Shown here one piece after another: positions 36,930 through 49,350 of a stretch of DNA of 64,000 nt. Within the stretch, counting starts at the first letter, position 1; the number at the start of each line of letters is the position of its first letter. The position numbers were made by a program, and so were the translations under genes. Origin of the DNA: Arthrinium phaeospermum (Eukaryota; Ascomycota; Sordariomycetes; Amphisphaeriales; Apiosporaceae). The stretch lies in assembly GCA_006503535.1 (NCBI GenBank), contig QYRS01000001.1, positions 496,001 to 560,000 of the forward strand. The letters run 5' to 3'. Under the pieces are notes generated by a model, which worked only from the letters and a program-made list of their open reading frames with translations, made no database searches and had not been told where the DNA came from.

Positions 36930-39900
36930 ACGCGAGAGGGTCGGGGTCTTTATCACGGATGGAAGTCTCGAGGAACTGGGTGTTGTGGAAGTCTGGGCGA
37001 TTTTGGGGTCTTGTGTATTGTGTGCATATTGAGTGTGGTGGAGCGCACCCCGGCCCCAACTTAACATGAGTTTCATCGATATTCACAGACGGAACTAGAA
37101 GTTGACCAGTCCGGATCATTGCGATATGGTGGACTGTTTCGCAGATATCATAATATGGCACTACTTTCCTGTACTCCGCAGCCCACAGTGGTTCTTATAG
37201 AGGCTGCCGGTGATGGATGGCCGCAGAATGTGGTCGTGCCAAGAAGTTCTTTCAGGCTGGACAGAGCATGGCTCCTTAGCGAATACTGGTGTAGTAATAT
37301 CCATATGTGCAGCCATCAACCGCAAGGATAGTGAGTTGCCTGTGGGGTCATTGAGCCTCTCCATTAGCCTCGGGCAGGTCGCTGAGAAATAGTTTACGGC
37401 TCTGCCTCCGTCTTCGTCTTACATATTGGTCCAAGGTTGCGTCAAACAGCGCGGTAGGCGTTCGATGCTGCATGGGGAGCATAGTAAGGTCACAAGTCGG
37501 TGTTCTGACCCAATTCATCATGGAGACCTCAAGTCAGTTAGAACAGTCGACAGGAAGGATGTAGAGTCTCGAAAACAGCCAATGCATAATTAATACCAAA
37601 CCTGCTAGAATGATTCGGAAGCTTCTCTGTTTCTCAGTTACTCTACTGAAGACTCTGTGGGAAACCATGGCGGTTGAAGTGCTTGCCACCCGGAACCGTT
37701 GCATTGAGCGATTGAAACGTTGTGGCTGCAGACGAATTCCGGAGAGACCGCAGACGTTACAGCGAGCAATGCATGGAATCTCTTCTGGAATGGGTGTGTG
37801 GTATTGGCCGGCGCAACATCACAAAGCGCCTCTTTTTCTTCCGAGACAGTGGGATGTGGTAGAAGGAGGTTTCAGCTGCGGTGATGAAAGGGCTTTCCAG
37901 AAGGGGAAGCTGCTGGCAAAGTGGCATTGCAGGCCAGGCCAAGACATTTTAACACGCGGTTTTTTTTAAGCGACATGTGGCCAATGTCTCGTATGGCAGC
38001 CACGGTCGCCATGCGGCGAACAGAACCCAATCATGTCCGCGAGGATTGCTGGTAGTGAATCGTTTCATTTGCCATTGCTTTTCTTCGGGCTGAGGTTGTT
38101 TTGCGTCGAGTCTCGGGCTGGGAAAGCAATCAACAGAAAGGAAGAAAACGGTCCCGCATCCCTACAGACAAGCATTCGCCAAGGATAACCATGGAAGTAT
38201 CGTGGGGGCCTCAGCTCCAATTGGGCAATGTCCCAGGGCCAATGAGATTGGCTGCCGAAAACAAAGCCAGGGGTGGGTGCGTTGTCCGGGGACTTTGGAG
38301 GAGCGAAAGAGGCCCGCCTGTCAGCCAGAAGTGGAACTACCAATTCTCTGGGAGCAGCCAAGGTCGGTGTCTTGGAAGAAAGATAAGAAGACGTAAAAGA
38401 GTAGGCTAATAAGACCTGGGCAGAGCCAGCCACCCGCCCAGTGAACCGAGCGAGTGCTGGGTTTCTGGGTTTTCTGAGATGTTGTCGTTCGTTATCAAGG
38501 ATTGAGCAGAGCCACCGCCGTCTAGGTCGCCAGCCATTGGCCCGGTCGGCACGGAATCAGTGCGCCATTGCGTATCGCGTGGCAGAATCTATCATCAGGC
38601 GGGAGCTAGGTGTTACCAGCGCGCACTAGCAGCGCCATCAATCCCTGTCACGGGAGGAGAGAAGCAAAGAAGATTATCTGTACGAGTGGACGCAGGCCCC
38701 CGTTAGGCGCGCTCTTGGGCGCTCGCCATGATCCATTTGGCGAAACGGCTGGACAATTCGCAGCCCAGAAGCGCCACTAGTCAAGTCAGCCCTCGTCCTA
38801 GTCAGCATGGTCTTATCTGTGAACTCTGTGTGGTCTGGCCGGTGGTCTTTGGTAAGAAACAATTAGATCAGACGGCTCCTCGGGCGCCGGAATCGGTAGC
38901 CGTCGCCAAGCTGGTATGGATACGGGTGCTGGCTGATAACTCAGCTTCTCTTTCGGCAGTCCTCCCGACAGAGTTTGGGAGCATCGGAGACCCGAACAAT
39001 AGGACGGGGGGCTCTTCCGGTATTTGTGTATTAGCAGTTCGTAGTAAGACACCGCATCTGTCTGTCAGCTCCGTGATGGGATCCGATCTTGCTGACTACA
39101 GCCTACAGGTCGACTCAAGAGAGTTCAATGGTGAGCGCGGCTAAGGAAGCAACAGGGAGTCAGGGAGCAAGCGGGGTGGTGTTCGAGTAGGGAAAGTACG
39201 GTATGCGACGAACGGGATGCTCCTTCCTGTCCAGTGTCCTGCCTTTCTGTGTCTTGTTTCCTTATCGCAACGGCAGGGTGCAAATTCCCAGGGTTCTGGA
39301 ACCATTTCACATGCCCCCCACTCTGATTGGCCCCATTGATTTTCTTATCTCTGGGCGTGGTTGCACGGTGGGGATCCCAAGATCTTGGCACCATCACTGG
39401 CGCATTCCTAGCAGCCAGGCGGCTTGGGTTCTGGCTTGGGGCGCCGGGTCCTGCATGGGCCCTTTTCCAAATGGACGATCGGGGCGTTTCTAATTGGGGA
39501 AACGGGGTAGCTAATGATGTGCAACTTATTGACGACAGTTGGACTAGAAGACAAGAATCAACCACTGTCGAAGGCGAGATGCGAGACGCACCTCACCCCA
39601 AAAGGACGATCTTGCCTTTTTTTTATGATGACAGTCGAGTAATGCGGGGTTGACATAGGATGGAGGACGATGACGGGTGCGTGAGATGGGCTCCACGACT
39701 GCGTGCCGCAAGCCACGTTGAGTGCTGACGTCTTGGCGGAGCTTCGAGGTGTGTCGAGAGTGTCACGAGTGGCCGAGGAGGACCAATCCAGTAGAAAGCG
39801 AACCGAATGCAATACAACGCACTGCAAGTACTCTGGTCCCAGAGGAAGGCGCTGGGCATGCTGGTTGCGTTAGAGGTTCTGCCCGAGTACAGCGCTGGTG

Positions 39901-41654
39901 TCAGGAGTCATGTTATATTGTTGGGTTTGCTGGCATCTCTAACGAAACGGCACATCTGTATCAAGATAACCCCAGCCAAGATTCCTTCGCTGAATTCGGC
40001 AGCAAACAACAAAGATTGCGGTAAGATGTTTGCTTTGCTTGCCTTGCGGTTTCTTAATCCTGAGCTGAAGCTGCAAGGCTGACTGGAATCTCGGATCCTT
40101 TCTTCATCACTGTCTGTGTGTAACGTTAAGTGCTGCCAACCCTTGAAAACCCTTGGAGTTCAAAGCCTCTAGGGCTTACTTCCCCGATGCCCTCGCAATT
40201 AGCCAGAGAGATGAGAGAGGCCTGCGTCCCGTCCCTAGCATCGCGACAAGATTGACTTCTGGCAATTTAATACAATTTAAGAACGTTCGATTCTTGATAG
40301 AACAACGTTTTATCCCTTGCCTTGTGCCCAGCTAATGAGTACGGCACACGTTTTCCGATTCGGAGGCGAAGCGACGTGAGTTCGCTGTCCATGTCCGACG
40401 ACGTTGTCTGCTTGCGGAGCTGATTGGCTTCAATTGCAAGATGAACCGGCGATGCCTGTAGGATCCCCGGTGGGGACCAGCTACCAGCTACCACTGCACC
40501 CTGGTCTAGCGTGGACGACCCCTGCAGGCTCTTTTAATGACCGCCTTACGACCTGCAACTTACACTTCAGCCAGATACCATCCCGAGCACCCCTCCCCCA
40601 AGCCGTCAGACACGTCGTGCAGCGGCGCACTTGCTGCATGTACCCAAAGTGATTGATCAATCAGTCTGGACCCCTTGAATTTATGCTGCATCCAATGCCG
40701 CCTGTTTACGCGGTCTTGCTCGACTGTTTTGACCGTTTCGGCAGGCCAGACCGTCGTCTTGGCTCGTCTCCGGATCGAACCACTTCGCTGTGTTTCATCC
40801 TTTCTTTTTCCTTCCCACTCACTCGCCCGCGTCTGGTCTGCCAAGTTGCTGACCCAGCATCCAAGCAACACTTGTTTATTGCCTGCTCTCGGCATAGCTC
40901 ACCATTTCGGCCTGGTCTTATCTTTTCCCTCGCCGAAGGAGGAGGGGGGAAAGGTCCAGGTCCCCACATGGCTGAAGGGCGCGGGCACCGGGCGCGGCCA
41001 GAATTCATGATTAGCGAAAATGGAGCTCTCCTTTGCCTTGTCACTAGCAAGCAGTATCAGTCATCCTCCGCATGGATTGCATAGGACGAGCTACGGGCGT
41101 TTACCGATAGGAACGTCTGTAATCAATGCCCAAGGCAATCAATCCCCTGTTCCCTCACCTTGGCCCATTTCCCGCTTATCCCTCGCCCGTTTGATGACCC
41201 AGCTAGGGGGAGGGTGCTTGCGTGGGTACATGTAAGTAGCGTAGCGTCCTCCTGCAGCCTCCCATCGATCCGGGTGAGTGAGTCTGAATGCAACCAGACA
41301 CACGCACACATCCAGCCCAGCCCGTCCGTTCTGGAAGTACCTGTACCCTGCATCGCCAATGTCTCAATAAGCTGGAGATTATTTAGCCTGTGCCACTCCC
41401 CCGGGCAAACTCGATCTGGACGATCTGCTTTTTCTTTTCCTTCCCATTTCCCGTGTGCGAAACCTCCGCTGGTTTTGTTTATATTGAAGCCAAGTGTGGT
41501 TTCTCTTCTTGTGTTTCCTTCGAATAAGGTGTGACGACGCGTGTGACCAGAATTTGGATCTTGGACATCGCAACACACGACTCCGACTCTTCTTCACCCA
41601 CCAGCGAGGGACGATACGCACCTGAATTCGACTCACTCTGCGAGACTCGCCAGC
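36930..41654. other. 4.7 kb stretch without a supported gene
   Basis: Short frames on both strands (for example 37610-37969, 39125-39565, 40653-41084) lack domains, splice partners or start context. Pyrimidine-rich tracts become frequent after 40.7 kb, which probably belong to the long 5' leader and promoter of the ammonium transporter. No transposon features were seen. Confidence 0.45.
40918..40923 (-). promoter_or_regulatory. Possible GATA-factor site (AGATAA)
   Basis: TTATCT on the plus strand is AGATAA on the minus strand, matching HGATAR. A second match, CGATAG, is at 41105-41110. Ammonium transporter genes in fungi are commonly controlled by AreA/NIT2-type GATA factors. Single sites of six bases occur often by chance. 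Confidence 0.25.
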
Positions 41655-43359
41655 ATGTCGTCCAACGGCACCGTTGAATATGACGGCACCATCCCCACGG
41701 GTGGTGACTCCCTCACCCAGGATCTGAACATCTACTACGGAGTAAGAACGCCCCACCTCGTCTCCAATGCTAGGATGTCTAGCTGTGGTGTATCACAACG
41801 CTGTGCTCGGTGCTGATCATGGCTACAGGCCGGTGATATCGCATGGATACTGACCTCGTCGGCCCTCGTGCTGCTCATGATCCCCGGCGTCGGCTTCTTC
41901 TACTCGGGTCTTGCCCGCCGCAAGTCGGCCCTCTCGCTCATCTTCCTGTCGATGTTGTCAATTGCCGTCGTCAGCTTCCAGTGGTTCTTCTGGGGGTACA
42001 GCTTGGCCTTCTCCCACACCAGCACCAACCCCTTCATTGGCGATCTCTCCAACTTCGGCTTGAAAGAGGTTCTCGGTGCTCCTTCCGTTGGCAGCACCAA
42101 GATGCCCGATGTCCTCTTCTGCTTGTACCAGGGCATGTTCGCAGCTATTACGTAAGTGCAGGAGGACTAAAGATGCATGTTCAAGATGCGATGTACTGTA
42201 GACGCTGACGCTCCTTGTCTTATCAGACCCGCACTTGCCATTGGCGCTGCTGTTGACCGAGCGCGCATGCTGCCCATCATCGTCTTCATCTTCGTCTGGG
42301 CCACGATCGTATACGACCCCATCGCATACTGGACCTGGAACCCCAACGGTTGGTCGTTCGTCATGGGCGGTCTAGACTTTGCCGGTGGCACCCCGGTCCA
42401 TATTTCCTCCGGTGCTGCTGCTCTGGCCTACTCCCTCATGCTCGGCAAGCGAACCGGTTACTCCAACTCCAACGGCCTGCCCTATCGACCCCACAACGTC
42501 ACCCACGTCATTCTCGGCACCGTCTTCCTCTGGGTCGGCTGGTTCGGCTTCAACGGTGGTTCTGCCCTGGCCGGCAACATGCGCGCTGTTATGGCCTGCC
42601 TCGTCACCCACATCGCCGCTTCATGTGCTGCCATCACCTGGTGTCTTCTCGACTACCGTCTGGAGAAGAAGTTCTCCGTTGTGGGCTTCTGCTCCGGGGC
42701 TATTGCCGGTCTTGTTGCTATCACTCCGGGCTCTGGTTTCGTCACCCCCTGGGCTGCTGTTATCTTCGGCGTTGTCGGCGGCGCTGCCTGCAACTTTGCC
42801 ACCAAGATCAAGTTCCTGATTGGCGTTGATGATGCCCTTGATATCTTCGCTGAGCACGGTGTCGGTGGTATTGTTGGCAACCTTCTGACTGGATTGTTTG
42901 CTGCGTAAGTTTCAACTTGTCACTCTGCTATTGATTCATATTTCTGACATTGGCACATATAGCAACTACATCGCACACTTGGACGGCTCCACTGAGATTG
43001 CAGGTGGATGGATCAACCAGCACTACGTCCAGCTCGGGTACCAGCTGGCGGACTCTGTCGCTGGCTTCTCCTACTCCTTCGTCCTCACCTGCGTCATCCT
43101 GTTCCTCATGAACCTGATCCCGGTCTCAGCCTGCGCGTTAGCCCCGCCGAGGAGGAGCTCGGTCTCGACGATGGCCAGCTCGGCGAGTTCGCGTACGACT
43201 ACGTCGAGCTCCGCCGCCACACGACCGACATCATCTCCCACGAGATGGGCATCGGCCACAGCCCGGCTCCTAGCACTCCCAAGGGGGCTCACGAGAAGGG
43301 GCCCGTCTCGCCCCTCTAGAAAGGATCGTCTAGAAGTGCTGAGATATGTGAGTGAGTGA
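41655..43359 (+). CDS. Mep/Amt ammonium transporter with an apparent frameshift in the C-terminal tail, 4 exons
   Basis: Exons are 41655-41741, 41829-42151, 42227-42904 and 42963-43359. As written the frame encodes 494 residues. The Amt signature is clear: GVGFFYSGLARRKSALS, the pore His in TPVHISSGAAALAYS, a second pore His in FAEHGVGGIVGNLLTG, and eleven hydrophobic helices. After MNLIP (about 43120) the expected cytosolic tail (GLSLRVSPAEEELG, then DDGQLGEFAYDYVEL) is in another frame that ends at 43319. The written frame instead gives an Arg/Ser/Thr-rich, unrelated tail ending at 43359. One missing G in a ccgg run at 43119-43123 would explain this. The tail matters in the family because it couples subunits of the trimer. 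The transporter imports ammonium at the plasma membrane. Confidence 0.9.
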
Positions 43360-44086
43360 GAGCTACGTCATCATCAAGTCGAGATGGCGAATGGCATAAT
43401 ATATACAGAAATCGGGAATGAGGTTCTGGTTCGTAAAAGAAAACCGATCGGTATGATGGTACCAATCTGTTCGGCTTGTGTGGTTGTGATGTAGACAGAT
43501 CGAGAATATACCCCTTTGAGCGCTCCATAGCATAACTAATTAATGAAATCCCCTATACATGCGGGCATGTCGAATTTTCCCGGGCGTTGCCCAACATGGC
43601 CATCGTCGAATGATTTCTTAGTTCAGGCACCCTGTCTACAATAAGGTGTCCTACAAGGCTCTTACGGGTCTTTGCTCTGTCCTCACGCTGCCTTGGATTC
43701 TCCCTGCTTGACTCACAATGAGACCGAACTCATTGTTGCCAGGCCAAACAACACCAACTCAGACCGCAACACCACATCCAAAGACTTCCATCGCGTGAGG
43801 CACAATGGCAACAATGATTCTTTGTCGGTGGGGGATACCTCTCTAGCAAACAGGACAATTGGTTTGTTTCGCCATATAAATCGGCAAAGTCCCCTTAACC
43901 ATCATGCAGGAGAGCAAACGTTCTGGAGAGGAAAGCCGAGAGCTCAAGTGATAGCAGCACCAGGAAAAGAAAGCTGGAGTCTGTGTTTCCCTGTCTTTCT
44001 TGACCTTGTTCAGTTTCGTTTCGTTCGAGTGGGCTTTGCTGCTACCCAGATCAAGAAGGGTTTTCCATGCTGCAGCTACGACGTGC
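43360..44086. other. Intergenic region
   Basis: 727 bp between the transporter and the acidic hypothetical gene. A 172-codon frame at 43672-44190 overlaps the start of the next gene and has no recognised content, so it was not called. Confidence 0.4.
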
Positions 44087-44971
44087 ATGATGGAGGACAC
44101 TACGCCATGGACCACGGCCCCTTCCTTCTCGCCGGAAGAGGACTCGGATATGCTGCGGGACATGCATACAGGTGGCGGGTCCGAAGCTGAGTACCTTCTT
44201 GACGTTTACGACATGATGTCTCAAAGTCATGATGATGACGCTGAAGTTCTCGATGATGCCTCAGGGGTAAACCATTCTTTCTGCTTCGCTAACAGCACCA
44301 GCAGTGTGCCGGATGCGGTCGAAGAGTCGACAAAAACAGCTGCTTCACCTTCTTCTTTTTCTTCAGACAGCCCCAGGGACTCCCTTTTCGACGGCGACGA
44401 AGGCGATGAGAAACCCAGCACCGACCCCATCTTCACACCGGTGGACTACTCCGAAGCCCGCAAAAACCACTGGCGAAGGCCCGGCTACCACGACCACGAG
44501 ATCAACCCCTGGGTTTCGGAAGCGGGCAAACATCAGTGCCTGATCCCCCCCGCCCGCCACCCGAGCCAGGACCCGGCCCTGTGCGAGGCGTACCGCGAGC
44601 TCACCGGACGTAACATTCCCGGGCCGATCCCACCGCCGCGAACCTGGGCGCCCGCCCGGTGCCTCGAGGACCCGCGGTATATTTGCCACTTCGAGGCGCC
44701 CCGCTCTTCGCACCAACCGAAACCGATCCCCGAGCCGGACCTGGAGGAGGGGCGGCTGTGGTACCCGAGGTGGCATCACGCGTGCCGCCCGCGCCCGCCG
44801 CATCCGCATCCGTATTGGCCTGCTGCGGAGCGCGAGCCGCCCGTCGTCCAGTGGGCTCGGATCCCGTGCGATTGCTGGCATTGTGTTACGCACCGGAGCC
44901 CGAGGCGGAGAGAGGTGCGTGTTTACCAGTTGAACGAGATTTTCAGTAAATACCGATACAGCAACTGCTGA
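44087..44971 (+). CDS. Hypothetical protein, acidic N-terminus and Pro/Arg-rich C-terminus
   Basis: A single open frame gives 294 residues if the ATG at 44087 (MMEDTTPWT) is used. The frame is open upstream to 44000. The first 140 residues are acidic and Ser-rich with no hydrophobic core. The middle has NHWRRPGYHDHEINPWVSEA and short Pro-rich segments. The C-terminal part is rich in Pro, His, Arg and Trp with a C-x-C-x2-C arrangement (CDCWHC) that might bind metal. I do not recognise a family. Composition and codon use look like a real but fast-evolving fungal gene. Confidence 0.5.
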   Translation: MMEDTTPWTTAPSFSPEEDSDMLRDMHTGGGSEAEYLLDVYDMMSQSHDDDAEVLDDASGVNHSFCFANSTSSVPDAVEESTKTAASPSSFSSDSPRDSLFDGDEGDEKPSTDPIFTPVDYSEARKNHWRRPGYHDHEINPWVSEAGKHQCLIPPARHPSQDPALCEAYRELTGRNIPGPIPPPRTWAPARCLEDPRYICHFEAPRSSHQPKPIPEPDLEEGRLWYPRWHHACRPRPPHPHPYWPAAEREPPVVQWARIPCDCWHCVTHRSPRRREVRVYQLNEIFSKYRYSNC

Positions 44972-45605
44972 GAGGGGACGAACGCGGGACTATATTTATT
45001 GACCAAGTATATATCTTAGGCAGACCTCTTGAAGACGACACGCCAATATAAGTCCAAAGGACAAAATGACTTCTCCGTTCAGGTCTGAGCTGTAAGTGAA
45101 TATCTCAGAATTCGTGAATGCATTCGCAGGTCAGGTTTACATCCTAACACTAATATGGAGCTGCAGCTCTCATACGCAACTTATGAATATGACTATGACG
45201 AGACCGGGATACGAAAAAGGACATGCATGTTGGACAGCTTACCCACGTTAGCGCTTGTTCGTCCCGGCTAAGCGATGATTGGACTGCGGAGGGTTGGCCC
45301 GGAACATCCCCCCCTGTACACGAAGCTTGCAGGCAAACCCAGAGGGCGCGCCCTTCTTGTGTGTGGGTGGTAGCAACCCATAAATCTCTTAAAAAACATG
45401 GAATGGCTATGTGTGACTGCTTAGCATTTGCTGGGACTGTCGTATTTGTGCAACTGTTTGGATTTGCTTGGCATCAAATACCAACTCCAAAGAGGCCCGA
45501 GTCAAACACAAACCACATTCTAGCAGTATAGATAATCGGAAGAAAGGCCCAAAGTAGCCCAGATCTGCCCCAGCAGCAAGTCAACCCCTCTCTCTCATCA
45601 AGAAA
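44972..45605. other. Intergenic region
   Basis: 634 bp between two plus-strand genes. Nothing supported. Confidence 0.4.
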
Positions 45606-46723
45606 ATGCCACTCCTACCCCCGCCCGTCACCAACACCCACGGCGTCGAGCTGCCGCCGCGCTACCGCATCTGCCTGCTGACCGAGGAGCACACCGACTG
45701 GGTCAAGGCCCTCTACAGCGACGGCTTCCTGCTCCGCCCCACGCCTTGGGTCGCCATGAGCCAGTCCGCGCCGCCCCCGGCACGTCTTCTTCATTAGTAG
45801 ACCTGGCCCGGCGCGCCTTCACGGAGCTCGACGGCTTCCACCGCTACCTCGCCGCGAGCGGTCTGAGCTACGCCATCTTCGACGCCGCGTACGCGTTCGC
45901 GCGGCCCGGGTCCGCCGTCGTGGGGGGCCGTCTGTACTGGGAAGACGACGGGCTCTTGGACACGCAGCGACAGGAGGGCAGCAGCAGCAGCAACAGTAAC
46001 GACAAGAGCGCGGAGGCGGACCGCATGGTCAGGGGCATGAATTTCCCGCTCGTCTGCTACGGGCTGTCGTTCGACGGGTTCGCGCCGCCGCCTGCCGAGG
46101 TCCAGCGGGCGCTGCAGGCTTTCTATCCGCTGCGGGGCGGGGTCTTTGCGCACATCGATCGACACCTGGATAAGCGGCCTCGCGACCATCCGGACAGGCA
46201 GCCGCCGACGAGACCCGGGCAGGTTTTGGTATGTAACCACTTCATCCCCTTAGTAATACCAGACTAGAAAATGAGGGGCGTTTGAAATGCTAATACGTGG
46301 AGGGCCGCAACAGATGCGCAACGGCTGCATCACCAAGCGCGAGTACCAAGGGCGCGGGCTCATGACGGCGCTGAACCGGTTCATCGCGCTCGAGGCCCGG
46401 GCGCGCGGGTTCCGGGGGCTGTCGGTGGGGACCAACTCGCCCACCGTCATGCGCAGCTACTTCTTCGACCCGGACGACGAGGGGAGAGGATGAGGAATCC
46501 GATGGCCGCCGTGGGGATGCGGAGTTCCCTCTTTGCGCATATTGAGGACTTGTTCGCACTCCGCCTCGAGGACTTGGGGGTGGTGGGACCGAAAGAGGAG
46601 GAGGGGAAGGAAGGGAAGGAAGGGGAAGAGATTTACCCGTTCAGGGGTTATGATTTCAGTCGGAATGTGTGGCTGATTTGGTGTGATTTGGCGCCACTGT
46701 CGCCGCGGTCGCCGTCGCCGTAG
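45606..46723 (+). pseudogene. GNAT-type acetyltransferase gene with two apparent frameshifts
   Basis: The gene starts at ATG 45606 (MPLLPPPVTNTHGVELPP). The frame stops at 45797, but protein-like sequence continues in the -1 frame (LARRAFTELDGFHRYLAASG). The change falls at a run of five C at 45774-45778. After an in-phase intron (46229-46313, gtatgt...aacag) comes the acetyl-CoA-binding region REYQGRGLMTALNRF, then RGFRGLSVGTNSP, typical of GNAT motif A/B. The frame then stops at about 46493, while the continuation (MRNPMAAVG, then YDFSRNVWLIWCDL, to 46723) is again in the -1 frame, at GGGG 46481-46484. Both breaks can be explained by one missing base in a homopolymer. The intact protein would be about 340 residues with an atypical long N-terminal half. 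It is either a decayed gene or a base-calling error. Confidence 0.6.
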
Positions 46724-47942
46724 TGCCAACGACGGCAGACAATGTTGCAGAATGTACTCTAGTGTTGCAGATGGCGAGCCAGATGTAGACAGTCGGCTTG
46801 CGGAAATTTGGTTCCCTCAGAAACCTCAAATACCTGGTTCTCATCTCTTAGATTGTTGGCTGTCGTGTGTCTGAGGGTAGGGATGGATAACCAATGAGAG
46901 CGGGCAGAAGTTTTTCCGCCAGCTCCGTCTCAGAAATATGGTGTATCTGGTGACATAAGCCAGCCATCAGCCGAGGTGAACATCCTTTAATGTGATGTAG
47001 TGGTGTGCTAAACAGGTCTGTTGTCATAACCAATCAGGTTTGAGGTTGGCGTCCATGCATGGGGAGCGAGTAGCCCCTTATTTGGCAAACCTAGCGGCAT
47101 CGGCCGCATCGTATTAGACGTAGGTGAACTGGCGACGAGTAAGACAAACACGATGAGCGAAGCATCATTGACATCGCCGTGGGTCGGGGAACAGCTGTCG
47201 TTGTGGATATAACTGACAACTTACAGCCTTTTCTTTCTTCCATAACAGCTTCAAGTCCTGGGCCGGCAGCTGCGAGGTCTTCCCGAGTAGCGATCTATTA
47301 CATTGACGTGTGACTGGATCCCACTTGACCGAGCTCTGCAATAGAAAAGCCACGTCGGTAAGGATTGGTGGGCGCTCACCGATCAGATGCGATACATCAT
47401 CAGGCCTACGCCTGTGTGTGTAGTACAATGCCGAACCAACATGGAGGGTGACACACATTTACTCCCTTTCATGGACCTTCTTATAGTGCCACATGGAGGT
47501 TGTATTATTAAACCCCTGTTTCCAGGCCTATCGTCGGTTCCGAGGGAATGGTTAGTGGTGGAAAACATGCATGTAGCCATACTCATTTGGTGTCGACGGG
47601 CATGGGCCGTTATCGTGGCTCGCTTCAAGAACAAAATCGGATCCTTTGAGCGTATTTGATTGAATGGTTCCGACTTTACGTCCTGAGCCTTATTGAATTG
47701 GCCGCCCAAAATGGAAAAGGGAAAGAGGCTGCAGGCATGCCCTGCTCCTTCCGTGGAGTTGAGTCAAGTCTCGTTGATGGACCCCCATCCGACTTGACTG
47801 CGCCTTCCGGGAATTCTTTACCAAGGGTCTTTTCTTTTCTTTAAAGCGTCTGGAACAATTGGTCGCCCACAGACTTACTTAATCCTTTTGCAACTTTCAT
47901 GTCACCACATTAATACATATTGATTGATATAAGCAGCACAAT
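46724..47942. other. Intergenic region
   Basis: 1.2 kb without a supported gene. Frames at 47383-47709 and 47387-47659 overlap on opposite strands and show no domain features. Confidence 0.4.
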
Positions 47943-48872
47943 ATGGTAGTCGCCAGACCCCAACGAATCTTGGAATGGGGGCCCGAGTCCCTGGAGGCCT
48001 TGGACTACTTTTCCAGCATCGACTGGTGCCGTCATCTCCTCTCCACGCCGGGCATCCACCTGTTCAGATGCGACTACGTGAACCGCAAAGCCCACGGCTG
48101 GGACCCCGTCGTCAGCGGCCTCCTCGCCCGCCGCGACGCCGCCGGCATCCAGCACTTCCTGAGCGCCTTGGCCGCGCCGGGCGCCCTGCCGCCCCTCGAG
48201 ACCCGCCTGAACGCGGCGTCCGCCTACGGGCTACGCCCCCTCTCGGCGACGTCGGAGGCGCTGCGGAACAAGATGCGCGTGCTCGTCACGGACCAAAGCA
48301 AGGTACCCAGACCGCTGAAGCCAGACATCGGCAGCGACGATCCGTTCCCGCAGCACGTCAACTTCTACGCCCTGGGCGCCGACCTCGCCGGGATCCCCCA
48401 CACCGTCCACGGCGGCGTCATCGCGCTGCTGATCGACAGCGCCTTTGCGCAGCTGGGCTTCGTGCACGCGGACCCCCGCGTCCAGTTCTACTCGGCCTTC
48501 ACCAACGTGCGCTTCCTGCGGCCCCTCGTGATCCCGCCGCCGACACCGCAGCAGCAGAAAGAGCAACAGGAGTACAATGCGTACTGGTCGCATCTGGTGT
48601 CGGGGGCGGCGACGTTGGTCAACAGTCCCGAAAGCAGCGCCGGCGGCAGCACCGAAGGCGACGGCGACGGGCATTTCCCTGGGGGTGTCTTCGCCCAGAA
48701 TGGTGGCGGGGGTGTGGCTAATGTGATTGTGCGCGCCCAGATCGACAGCCTCGCGACCAAGCAAGGGGATGCTAAGATGCGTGTCCTGGCGCAGGTGGAG
48801 ACGGACGATGGGAAGGTATGTGCCATTGGGGAGGGTTTGTTGGTGGAGAAGATGTGGAAGAGCAGTCTCTGA
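47943..48872 (+). CDS. Hotdog-fold thioesterase-superfamily (PaaI-like) protein
   Basis: A single exon encodes 309 residues. The start ATG (MVVARPQRILEWG) directly follows an AT-rich leader. The hotdog signature is the HGGVIALLIDSAF segment (about 158-170), preceded by NFYALGADLAGIPHT. It is followed by a beta-strand core (RVQFYSAFTNVRFLRPLV) and a last strand pair (VIVRAQIDSL, then MRVLAQVETDDGKVCAIGEG). An insertion of about 55 Gln/Ser/Gly-rich residues (about 200-255) interrupts the fold. The fungal family is annotated as thioesterase-like, acting on acyl-CoA substrates. The HGG motif fits, but the substrate is unknown. It is the one intact gene in a stretch where four others (two on each side) show frame breaks. 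Confidence 0.75.
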   Translation: MVVARPQRILEWGPESLEALDYFSSIDWCRHLLSTPGIHLFRCDYVNRKAHGWDPVVSGLLARRDAAGIQHFLSALAAPGALPPLETRLNAASAYGLRPLSATSEALRNKMRVLVTDQSKVPRPLKPDIGSDDPFPQHVNFYALGADLAGIPHTVHGGVIALLIDSAFAQLGFVHADPRVQFYSAFTNVRFLRPLVIPPPTPQQQKEQQEYNAYWSHLVSGAATLVNSPESSAGGSTEGDGDGHFPGGVFAQNGGGGVANVIVRAQIDSLATKQGDAKMRVLAQVETDDGKVCAIGEGLLVEKMWKSSL

Positions 48873-49350
48873 AGGCTGTGTCGAGGCTATTGGAGGAGGG
48901 TTACCAAGCCATCGGCCTGGTAAGGGCTGGGATTTGGCTAACTAATTACTTATTGAACATCGGGTCGATACTTGTGAAGGAACGACTACGACAGTAACAC
49001 ATCCAATACGTGTAAATACCTAGAGAGGAAACGCGGAGGCCGCCATGGACGCGATTAACTCGTATACAAGACGTCTCCTGACTTGAAGTTGTCTTTACTG
49101 TCTCGAGGTCCACAATTGTGAAGGGCCATCAACCGTTGCCTCGGTAGTTCCGGCTTCTTTGTCTTTTTTTTAGTGACTTGAACACAATGGGGGCTGTCAC
49201 CGCATTCGTTCATTATCCATGAATAAAGAGAACTGTCTATCCATTACTTATGTGATACTACCTTTTTACCTTTTAGATCCTTACAATGACTTTATCTGTC
49301 GATTTTCCCTCTTGACGGAATCTCGTTGCTTATCGGTTTATTGAGCGAAA
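48873..49350. other. Intergenic region
   Basis: 478 bp. Nothing supported beyond probable 3' UTR and promoter sequence. Confidence 0.4.

Noticed and set aside
37610..37969. 119-codon plus-strand frame
   Set aside because: No recognised motif, no clear promoter, and it ends in a poly-T stretch.
40770..40790. B-box-like sequence (ggttcgatcc on the minus strand) suggesting a tRNA
   Set aside because: Neighbouring bases cannot form a T stem, and no acceptor stem or A box was found at the right distance.
40653..41084. 143-codon plus-strand frame upstream of the ammonium transporter
   Set aside because: Overlapped by equally long frames on the minus strand and rich in low-complexity pyrimidine tracts, so more likely leader or promoter sequence.
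43672..44190. 172-codon plus-strand frame
   Set aside because: It overlaps the start of the better supported acidic hypothetical gene and has no domain features.
47975..48721. 248-codon alternate frame inside the thioesterase-like gene
   Set aside because: Arg/Pro-rich shadow frame caused by high GC at third positions.
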